NCBI GenBank assembly: GCA_045588345.1
Contig: JAZNDZ010000046.1
Coordinates: 1 to 29,628 of the forward strand
Direction: 5' to 3'
DNA: 29,628 nucleotides
From: HGM04593 sp045588345
GTDB lineage: Bacteria > Bacteroidota > Bacteroidia > Bacteroidales > Bacteroidaceae
Numbering within the stretch: the stretch's first letter is position 1; each line of letters starts with the position of its first letter. The notes under the pieces are model-generated. The model had not been told where the DNA came from. It worked only from the letters and a program-made list of their open reading frames with translations, and searched no databases. Shown piece by piece: positions 16,447 through 23,088 of the stretch. Made by a program: the position numbers and the translations under genes.

Positions 16447-17139
16447 ATGATTTTGAATCCGTTCAAGAGAATTATGAAAGTAAACACGTTAAAATATCTG
16501 CTTCTTCTTCCTGCGCTTGCAATTCTTTTTGCAGCATGTGATGACACGGTCACATACTCCGATATGAAGGAGAAGGAGCGCAATGCAGTGAACAGGTTTG
16601 TCAAGGAAAAAGGTATCAAAGTAATATCTTTTGACAAATTCGTTGATAATGACTCGACTACAGATGTAAAGAATAATGAATTTGTTGAGATTGATGATGT
16701 CTATATGCAGATAATCAACAATCCTAAGGATGCCACAGATGCCCGTAAGATAAATGACGGCGATACCCGTAATATACTTGTCCGTTATACTGAATACAAC
16801 ATTATGGAGGGTGACACAATCTCTTCAAATGTTTTTATGAGCGAGCCTGATGAAATGCGTGTGCAGAACAACAGCGGGACGTATTCGGCTACTTTTACGT
16901 CGGGTGTGATGTCTGCCATGTACGGCAATGCTGTTCCCAGCGGGTGGCTCACTCCATTCAATTTCCTCTATTTTACCCGCTATAGCAGTAACCTTGCCGA
17001 GGTGGTGCTCATTGTGCCGCATTCAAAAGGAACTGTAAATGCAAGTACTTATGTGTATCCTTGCATGTACAGGCTGACTTTCCAACCCGAGAATCTCTAC
17101 GATTTTGAGGAGAACGGTGGGGATACAGCCGAAGAATAA
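16447..17139 (+). CDS. DUF4827 domain lipoprotein
   Basis: A 230-residue frame whose N-terminus carries a lipoprotein signal: a basic start, a hydrophobic run LLLLPALAILFA, then the lipobox FAAC with Cys as the lipidation site. CDD after the Cys suggests transport to the outer membrane in Bacteroidota. The rest is soluble, beginning with MKEKERNAVNRFVKEKGIK, and matches the DUF4827 family as I recall it; function is unknown. ATG 16474 (MKVNTLKYLLLL) gives a normal 22-residue signal and may be the true start; the reported ATG 16447 adds nine residues. glmM follows 27 bp downstream, an order I recall from other Bacteroides genomes. Confidence 0.82.
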   Translation: MILNPFKRIMKVNTLKYLLLLPALAILFAACDDTVTYSDMKEKERNAVNRFVKEKGIKVISFDKFVDNDSTTDVKNNEFVEIDDVYMQIINNPKDATDARKINDGDTRNILVRYTEYNIMEGDTISSNVFMSEPDEMRVQNNSGTYSATFTSGVMSAMYGNAVPSGWLTPFNFLYFTRYSSNLAEVVLIVPHSKGTVNASTYVYPCMYRLTFQPENLYDFEENGGDTAEE

Positions 17140-17166
17140 AAGTACTATCAACCATAAAAAACTTAT

Positions 17167-18555
17167 ATGACACTAATCAAATCTATTTCAGGTATCAGAG
17201 GAACCATCGGTGGCAGAGCCGATGAAGGTCTTACCCCCTTTGATGTTGTGAAACTAACATCAGCCTATGCTGCGCTGATACGTAAGACAACCACCAAGAC
17301 AAGCAACAAGATTGTCGTAGGCCGCGATGCGCGTCTGTCGGGCGAAATGGTAAACAAGATTGTTTGCGGTACTCTCATGGGTATGGGCTTTGATGTTGTG
17401 GACATTGGTCTTGCTTCGACTCCTACAACAGAACTTGCGGTTACAATGGAGGACGCATGCGGCGGTATCATACTCACTGCAAGCCATAACCCGCGCCAGT
17501 GGAATGCTCTAAAACTTCTCAACGAGAAAGGTGAGTTCCTGAATGCGGCAGAAGGTCAGGAAGTTCTCCGTATAGCAGCTGCAGAGGAATTTGATTATGC
17601 CGATGTTGAGACTCTCGGCAAGTACCGTCTTGATGAGACATACGACGACAAGCATATTGAGGCTGTGCTTGCATTGCCTCTTGTAGATGTTGAGGCCATC
17701 AAGGCTGCCGGTTTCAAAGTTGCAATTGACTGCGTGAACTCAGTTGGCGGCGTTATACTTCCCAAACTTTTCGATAGGTTGGGCATTACAAAGGTAGATA
17801 AACTTTATTGCGAACCAACAGGCGACTTCCAGCACAATCCGGAACCTCTTGCAAAGAACCTTGGCGATATCATGGGTCTTATGGCAAAGGGCGGAAACGA
17901 TGTCGCTTTTGTGGTAGACCCCGATGTAGACCGTTTGGCAATCATCTGCGAGAACGGCGAAATGTACGGTGAGGAGTATACACTCGTAACAGTTGCCGAC
18001 TATGTATTGAAGCACACTCCCGGCAACACTGTTTCAAACCTCAGTTCGACACGCGCATTACGTGATGTAACTAACGCTCACGGTTGCACATATACGGCTT
18101 CGGCAGTAGGTGAAGTAAACGTTGTTACAAAGATGCGTGAGACAAACGCTGTCATTGGCGGTGAGGGTAACGGTGGTGTCATCTATCCTGCTTGCCATGC
18201 AGGCCGTGACGCATTGGTAGGTATCTGTTTGTTCCTGAGCCACCTTGCTCATGAGAAGAAGACTGTAAGCGAACTCCGTGCTACATATCCCGCTTACTTT
18301 ATGGGCAAGAACCGTATTGACCTTAAACCTGGTTGCGATGTAGATGCGATTCTTGAGAAGATAAAGGCAACATACGCAGGCAAGGCTGAAATAAATACTG
18401 TTGACGGTGTAAAACTTGATTTCCCCGAAACTTGGGTACACCTGCGCAAGAGCAACACTGAGCCAATCATCCGCATCTATTCAGAGGGCCCCACACAGGA
18501 GGCTGCCGATGCAATAGGTGAGGAAATTCTCGCACTTGCAAACAGTTTGATGTAA
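17167..18555 (+). CDS. glmM: Phosphoglucosamine mutase (phosphohexomutase superfamily)
   Basis: A 462-residue alpha-D-phosphohexomutase. All four functional loops are present: catalytic TASHNP (104-109, phosphoserine S106), metal-binding DPDVDR (251-256), sugar-binding GEGNGG (332-337) and phosphate-binding RKSNTEP (427-433). The family member in this place in Bacteroidota is taken as GlmM, which makes glucosamine-1-phosphate for UDP-GlcNAc and thus peptidoglycan. SNTEP in the last loop is the variant shared with archaeal-type PGM/PMM enzymes, so mannose or glucose phosphate could also be substrates. A strong terminator follows 13 bp downstream and closes the long plus-strand run. Confidence 0.93.
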   Translation: MTLIKSISGIRGTIGGRADEGLTPFDVVKLTSAYAALIRKTTTKTSNKIVVGRDARLSGEMVNKIVCGTLMGMGFDVVDIGLASTPTTELAVTMEDACGGIILTASHNPRQWNALKLLNEKGEFLNAAEGQEVLRIAAAEEFDYADVETLGKYRLDETYDDKHIEAVLALPLVDVEAIKAAGFKVAIDCVNSVGGVILPKLFDRLGITKVDKLYCEPTGDFQHNPEPLAKNLGDIMGLMAKGGNDVAFVVDPDVDRLAIICENGEMYGEEYTLVTVADYVLKHTPGNTVSNLSSTRALRDVTNAHGCTYTASAVGEVNVVTKMRETNAVIGGEGNGGVIYPACHAGRDALVGICLFLSHLAHEKKTVSELRATYPAYFMGKNRIDLKPGCDVDAILEKIKATYAGKAEINTVDGVKLDFPETWVHLRKSNTEPIIRIYSEGPTQEAADAIGEEILALANSLM

Positions 18556-18568
18556 TTCACATATCTTT

Positions 18569-18608
18569 AAGAAATCGGAGTGCTTCTTGATGGGCACTCC
18601 GATTTCTT
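18569..18608 (+). terminator. Rho-independent terminator after glmM
   Basis: A perfect 15-bp inverted repeat, arms 18569-18583 and 18594-18608, with a 10-nt loop. It is followed by AATTTGCGTTTT, and the distal arm itself ends in TTTCTT. Confidence 0.85.
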
Positions 18609-18663
18609 AATTTGCGTTTTCTCAATTTTCTTCTATACTTATCCTAAAAATATATTCTTTATA

Positions 18664-18695
18664 TTTGGTTTATAAAATAAACTACTTTATATTTG
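18664..18695 (+). promoter_or_regulatory. Near-perfect promoter of the membrane protein/regulator pair
   Basis: TTTG at 18664-18667 and TATATTTG at 18688-18695, both exact, with 20 nt between. This is the best match to the Bacteroidota housekeeping promoter in the window. Predicted transcription start is near 18702, leaving a leader of about 33 nt to ATG 18735. Confidence 0.8.
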
Positions 18696-18734
18696 TGGTG
18701 GATATCCATGTTTCAAATTTTAAAAGAACTTATT

Positions 18735-19364
18735 ATGGAAGAAAAAAGAATGAATGAGGTTGAGTGTCTTGAACTAATAACCTCGATGATTAATGATTCG
18801 CGTGCGCGAATGACAAAGAATCTTGGAACGCCTTTCCTCATATGGGGGTATACAACAGTTGCTGTCTCAATCTGTCAGGCAATAATTGTTGCATGTGTTG
18901 AGGATTTCTATCCTTATTTGTGGGGGTGGTTCGCAATTCCTGTAGTGGGGTGGTTACTGATGTTCCTGCTAAATAAGCAGGAGAAAATGGTAACCAATTA
19001 CATTGACCGCTGTATAAATGCCTTGTGGTGTGCGATAGGTGCAGCTGCTTTTCTGTTGCCTTTCTTAGGCGGCTTTGCTTTAGGAGTGTTCCCGAATGTG
19101 ATAATACTCATAGGGGTTGGCACTGCTACTACTGCTGCGGTCGTAAAGGATAAGGTTGTGAAACGTATCGGTTATGCTGCAATATTTTCCTCGCTGTTGT
19201 TCCCTATTGTGAGATTTGTGCTTTTGCGCTTCTTTACTCTTGAACAGTTTGCTGGAAAGGAACGCTATTTTATAGAATGTATTATCTTTGCGGTGATAAT
19301 GTTTCTGTTGCTTGTTGTTTCGGGGCACATACTCAATTATAAGAAGAAATGTTTAAAGAACTGA
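18735..19364 (+). CDS. Six-TM membrane protein of unknown function, paired with a regulator
   Basis: A 209-residue protein with a soluble N-terminus of about 30 residues (MEEKRMNEVECLELITSMIN) and about six hydrophobic helices: roughly 33-54, 60-79, 95-113, 116-137, 146-165 and 179-200. The C-terminus is basic (NYKKKCLKN). I do not recognise a named family beyond similarity in layout to uncharacterised Bacteroidetes membrane proteins encoded next to a winged-helix regulator. The start is ATG 18735; a frame from TTG 18693 runs through the predicted promoter. Its last codons overlap the next gene by 16 bp, so the two are translationally coupled. Function may depend on, or be controlled by, that regulator. 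Confidence 0.75.
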   Translation: MEEKRMNEVECLELITSMINDSRARMTKNLGTPFLIWGYTTVAVSICQAIIVACVEDFYPYLWGWFAIPVVGWLLMFLLNKQEKMVTNYIDRCINALWCAIGAAAFLLPFLGGFALGVFPNVIILIGVGTATTAAVVKDKVVKRIGYAAIFSSLLFPIVRFVLLRFFTLEQFAGKERYFIECIIFAVIMFLLLVVSGHILNYKKKCLKN

Positions 19365-19639
19365 ACCCTCTGCTGCACTCCGAACTGCGCCTTGCAGTCG
19401 TGTCCTTGCTGATAAGCGTGGAGAATGCTGATTTTGTTTACATCAAGGAGCAGACAAAGGCTACAGCCGGCAACTTGAGCGTGCAGTTGGATAAATTACA
19501 GAAAGCAGGTTACATTGAGATAGAAAAGGGATTTAAGGGAAAAATGCCCCGTACCACGTGTTCGATAACACCGGAAGGCGTTTCTGCTTTTGAGGAATAT
19601 GTTGAGGCGTTAAAGAGTTATTTAGGAGATAAGATTTAG
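19349..19639 (+). CDS. Winged-helix transcriptional regulator (HTH_34-type)
   Basis: A 96-residue protein. Helices from ELNPLLHSELRLAVVSLLIS lead into a winged-helix domain with a recognition region around TKATAGNLSVQLDKLQKAGYIEIEKGF and a wing ending in TTCSITPEGVSAFEEYV. This fits the short PF13601-like winged-helix DNA-binding proteins related to MarR and PadR. ATG 19349 overlaps the end of the membrane-protein gene by 16 bp. The likely target is its own promoter at 18664-18695 (inference). The operon is closed by a hairpin 7 bp after the stop. Confidence 0.88.
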   Translation: MFKELNPLLHSELRLAVVSLLISVENADFVYIKEQTKATAGNLSVQLDKLQKAGYIEIEKGFKGKMPRTTCSITPEGVSAFEEYVEALKSYLGDKI

Positions 19640-19645
19640 AATGCG

Positions 19646-19677
19646 GGCAACCCTTGCCCACAAGAGGAAGGGTTGCC
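19646..19677 (+). terminator. Rho-independent terminator after the regulator gene
   Basis: A perfect 10-bp GC-rich stem, GGCAACCCTT (19646-19655) and AAGGGTTGCC (19668-19677), with a 12-nt loop, followed by TTTTGTTT. It separates the regulator unit from the TIR gene. Confidence 0.85.
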
Positions 19678-19859
19678 TTTTGTTTATCAAAGGGGAGTAA
19701 GTCTCTGTAATTAATTCAACAACTTCTGTTTATATGGATTTAAATATAAATTGTTCATCTCTAACGATATGTCTGTTCGTTGTTTGTGTGTGATTAGATA
19801 GTGAGATGTAATATTTTCCGGTATTCAATATATATATGTAATTCATGATAAATTGATAT

Positions 19860-21716
19860 ATGAAGAATAAAGTTATGACTGTTTCTGTAAAATCTAATAG
19901 TGTGTTTGTAAGTCACGCTTCAGCAGACAATAAGAGGAGTAAGAATATAGATAGACTGTATAAAGTCTTGGAGATGAATTATAAGGTGTTTTGTTCTTCT
20001 GTTCCAAAGTCTGGAATATCGTATGGGAACAGATTGTTCAAAACAATAAATGACAATATTAAGAATTGCAATATTTTTTTAGCTGTAATTACAGATAACT
20101 ATTTGCGTAGTGCATATTGTTTGTACGAATTTTGCATAGCACGGTATTTGCAAAAAAGAATTATCTCGATATTTGCAAATGACGCAGTTGAAGAAAAAAT
20201 GTTGGCTTTGCAGAATAAAGAAGTTGTGAGTCTTGTCGCGTGTGATGAAAATGAATCAAATGACATTGATGCTGATAAACTTGTCAGAACACTTTCGCTT
20301 CCTGATAGAAGTAAAGAGGAATTGGTGTTTTTTCTTCAAGAGCTTGCTATGGCAAAAAGTGAGAAACCATATATTGGTATGTCTAAAGAAGAATATAAGC
20401 AGATTTTAGATTACTGTTGTAGCGAAGGTATTGAACGTTTTGGTAAAGGGGCTGCCTTTGATAAAGAGGTTCTTGCTGAGAAGTTCTCTATGGCAAAGAG
20501 AATTTATTTGCTTTCAACGACAGGTGCTGGGTTGCTGAAGGTTATTAAAGAGAATGCAATACCTGCGGCTTTAAGGAATGGGGCGGAGATAAATGTCATA
20601 CTTCCGGATAAAGGTTCTGCTTTTTGTGATGATGTGGCATTGGCTGAGTGTAGATATGATTGTTTTGGAAGTGTAATAGAGAGTCAGAATAAAAATCGTA
20701 TCCGTACGGAATTTGATTCAGTTTTTCAGTATTTGAATGAGGCATATAGTCGTGCGACTCAAGAGGGCTCTGTAAATACAGTCTTGGGAAAAATCACATG
20801 TTACAGTTCTCAAACTCTATTGAGGCAGACAATTGTTTTGGCCGTTGATGAAAATGACCGAGTGTGGGGGTGGACAACTATGACTTTGCCACCAATGAGA
20901 ACAACGGACAGCCCGTGCTTCTCTGTTAATGGTAAATACTATGGTTCTTCCCTTGCAAAGCTGCTGATTGATCATTGTGAATGTATAATGAAAATATCCA
21001 AGGATAAAGATGAGTGTTGCGTGATTGACGGTGAAACGATGGTCAATGCTTTTAACAGCAAACACCAAGATTGTGAACAATATTGGTCTCTAAAAAGAGA
21101 TAGTGCTGTTAAATTTATGCGAGAGCGTAGGACTTCTTTTTCTCGGGTATTGATTGAAGTTGCGGCTCAACATCCGTTGTACGATGGCAAAGTGCCTAAC
21201 AGGGAATTTGCAAGTAGGCTGGATTATGCTGTTAAATTGCGTGAGAGACTTGTTGAAAATGGAATAGATGTATATCTTTATGTGCCCGGAAGCATACATT
21301 CAGAGGATGGAATAGCGGATTTGGTAAGCCTGTCTCAGGCAGGCAAGGAGTACCTCGTGTCGCAAGGTGTAAGTCCGGATTGTATTTATGCAGATGATAT
21401 GAACGAAAAATATAAAGGTAGTGATGGCGTATATAATTCTGCTGATGAATGCTTCGTGTGTAGCAAAATATTCAAGAATCATAGGTTTGGGCGGCTGTTG
21501 GTGGTATGCTCTCCATATCAGATAATGAGGAAGACTTTTTTCTATTTGGAACAGGGGCTTTTGCCTGAATGTTACAGCGTGCCGGGCGAGAACTTTTATC
21601 ACGATGTTGTTTCTGAATATTTTCATCCGCTATTGACCACTGTATATGAAGACCATAGTTGGCAAGGACGAAATTCAAGAATGTTTGTTATGACAAGAAA
21701 GGAAAGACAGGTCTGA
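19860..21716 (+). CDS. TIR-domain protein with a C-terminal DUF218/YdcF-like region
   Basis: A 618-residue soluble protein with three regions. TIR domain (about 13-125): VFVSHASAD (15-23) as strand A, a BB-loop region around VPKSGISYGNRL (48-59), and SAYCLYE (84-90), where Glu90 aligns with the NADase catalytic glutamate of enzymatic TIRs. Middle region (about 175-385): short strands and helices, including NGAEINVILP, LLRQTIVLAVDE and GWTTMTLPPMR; I cannot name it, though it recalls PLD-like sensor modules. C-terminal region (about 428-595): RLDYAVKLRERL, YLVSQGVSPDCIYADD, VYNSADE and VVCSPYQIMRK follow the motif order of DUF218/YdcF proteins. No membrane segment is seen. It is AT-rich with AGA/AGG and AAA codons, unlike its neighbours. 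Anti-phage NAD depletion or signalling is inference. An alternative ATG exists at 19875. Confidence 0.85.
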   Translation: MKNKVMTVSVKSNSVFVSHASADNKRSKNIDRLYKVLEMNYKVFCSSVPKSGISYGNRLFKTINDNIKNCNIFLAVITDNYLRSAYCLYEFCIARYLQKRIISIFANDAVEEKMLALQNKEVVSLVACDENESNDIDADKLVRTLSLPDRSKEELVFFLQELAMAKSEKPYIGMSKEEYKQILDYCCSEGIERFGKGAAFDKEVLAEKFSMAKRIYLLSTTGAGLLKVIKENAIPAALRNGAEINVILPDKGSAFCDDVALAECRYDCFGSVIESQNKNRIRTEFDSVFQYLNEAYSRATQEGSVNTVLGKITCYSSQTLLRQTIVLAVDENDRVWGWTTMTLPPMRTTDSPCFSVNGKYYGSSLAKLLIDHCECIMKISKDKDECCVIDGETMVNAFNSKHQDCEQYWSLKRDSAVKFMRERRTSFSRVLIEVAAQHPLYDGKVPNREFASRLDYAVKLRERLVENGIDVYLYVPGSIHSEDGIADLVSLSQAGKEYLVSQGVSPDCIYADDMNEKYKGSDGVYNSADECFVCSKIFKNHRFGRLLVVCSPYQIMRKTFFYLEQGLLPECYSVPGENFYHDVVSEYFHPLLTTVYEDHSWQGRNSRMFVMTRKERQV

Positions 21717-21734
21717 TGCTTAAGTCTTAATGCC

Positions 21735-22862
21735 TTATACATATATCAGTTCCCGTATCACTGCATCACTTATGAAAATGCCCTTTTCGGTTAGCGACAG
21801 GTTTTCGCCTTCTTCCTTGAGGTTGCCCAGTGCAACCTCTTTTTCAGCAGCACGCAGCATGTATGTGTTCAGTTTCTTGCTGAACTTCTCTTTCATCCAC
21901 TTGAGTGGCAGGCCTTCGGCTGTGCGCAGGCGGGTGAGTATGGTGTCGTTGTAGTGCTCTTCTTCGGTGAGTTGTTCAATCTCGAAATTGCGTTTGCCAC
22001 TGTTTATGCCTTCAATGTATGCTTTGATGTCGGCAATGTTCCATTCGCGTGAGGTTCCGTTATACGAGTGTGCGGCCGCTCCGCAGCCAATGTAGGGTGT
22101 GTCGTTCCAGTAACTGCTATTGTGGCGGCTCTCACGGCCGGGCAGTGCAAAGTTTGAAATCTCGTAGTGGCGGTAACCTGCATTTTTCATTGCTGTGATA
22201 AGCATGCGGAACTGTGTTACATTCTCATCCTCGCTCAGTTCCTCAAAGTCGCCACGTTGCAGGGCGCGATAGAGCGGGGTCCCCTCTTCGTACATAAGGT
22301 TGTAGGCCGAAAGATGTTCGGGTTTCAGTTTTATTGCGCTTTCAAGGTCATGCTGCCAATCTTCGGCTGTGGAGCCGGGAAGCGCGAACATAAAGTCTAT
22401 GCTTATGTTGCTGTAGCCTGCAGCACGGGCGTTGGCAACGGCCTGGCGGGCTCCTTCGGCTGTGTGGCGGCGGCCCAGGCGTTTCAGTTGCGTGTCATTG
22501 AAACTCTGAACTCCCATGCTTATCCGGTTGAATGGTAACCGGCGCAGTTGCTCAAGGAACTGTGGGGTCAGGTCGTCGGGGTTGCACTCTATCGTCACCT
22601 CGGGCGTTTCTGCTATATTGTATGTGCTGTAGATTGTGTCACAGATTTTATGTAATTGTTCTGCACTGAGTGTCGATGGGGTTCCGCCGCCAAAGTAAAT
22701 GGTTGCTATGGTGTCGTTCCCTGTATATTCCTTGCGCATGCGCAACTCCTGACACACGGCATTGGTATACTCTTCCTTTATATTATATAAGGTAGATGAG
22801 TAGAAAGCACAGTAATTGCACCTCTGCTTGCAGAATGGTATGTGTATGTATATTCCGGCCAT
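21735..22862 (-). CDS. hemW: HemW-like radical SAM heme chaperone
   Basis: A 375-residue radical SAM protein. The cluster motif is CKQRCNYC at residues 11-18, followed by Phe20 instead of a fourth Cys (CX3CX2CXF), which is the HemW pattern and separates it from true HemN coproporphyrinogen dehydrogenase. Further family blocks: YFGGGTPSTL, EVTIECNPDDLT, NRISMGVQSF, GRRHTAEGA and the C-terminal HemN_C region. HemW binds heme and passes it to client proteins such as respiratory enzymes. The gene is convergent with the TIR gene with 18 bp between the stops and no visible terminator. Start ATG 22862-22860. Confidence 0.94.
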   Translation of the reverse strand: MAGIYIHIPFCKQRCNYCAFYSSTLYNIKEEYTNAVCQELRMRKEYTGNDTIATIYFGGGTPSTLSAEQLHKICDTIYSTYNIAETPEVTIECNPDDLTPQFLEQLRRLPFNRISMGVQSFNDTQLKRLGRRHTAEGARQAVANARAAGYSNISIDFMFALPGSTAEDWQHDLESAIKLKPEHLSAYNLMYEEGTPLYRALQRGDFEELSEDENVTQFRMLITAMKNAGYRHYEISNFALPGRESRHNSSYWNDTPYIGCGAAAHSYNGTSREWNIADIKAYIEGINSGKRNFEIEQLTEEEHYNDTILTRLRTAEGLPLKWMKEKFSKKLNTYMLRAAEKEVALGNLKEEGENLSLTEKGIFISDAVIRELIYV

Positions 22863-22931
22863 CCGTCTTTAAGGTTTTGCATTGCGAAGATAACTTTTTT
22901 TTATTTCATATTAAAAAACCTTGGCTTTCTG

Positions 22932-22963
22932 TTTGTTTTTGTTCGGAAAAATTCCTACATTGC
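22932..22963 (+). promoter_or_regulatory. Probable fusA2 promoter
   Basis: TTTG at 22932-22935 and, 20 nt on, TACATTGC at 22956-22963, which resembles TAnnTTTGC with one T missing. The imperfect -7 is compatible with activator dependence. The predicted leader is about 115 nt. Confidence 0.45.
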
Positions 22964-22990
22964 CAACTCATTTGAAAAAATAACTAACTA

Positions 22991-23088
22991 ACCTAAACAA
23001 AGGTGCGGGTATTGGCGGTAAAGTGCACTCGTGAAAGAAGAATGTACGCTGCTGAGGTCTTAAGCCTTTGAATTAAAACAAAAATAGT
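22991..23088 (+). promoter_or_regulatory. Long structured 5' leader of fusA2
   Basis: CAAAGG (22998-23003) can pair with CCTTTG (23065-23070), closing a domain of about 60 nt. ACCT/AGGT (22991-22994 and 23001-23004) is a competing local hairpin that shares bases with it. Inside lies the palindrome AGTGCACT. No known riboswitch class is recognised. Confidence 0.35.

Noticed and set aside
18693..19639. Idea that the membrane protein/regulator pair and the TIR gene form one defence operon
   Set aside because: A strong GC-rich terminator (19646-19677), a 220-bp gap and different base composition separate them.
21735..22862. hemW considered as oxygen-independent coproporphyrinogen oxidase HemN
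   Set aside because: The fourth Cys of the HemN motif is replaced by Phe20, the HemW pattern.
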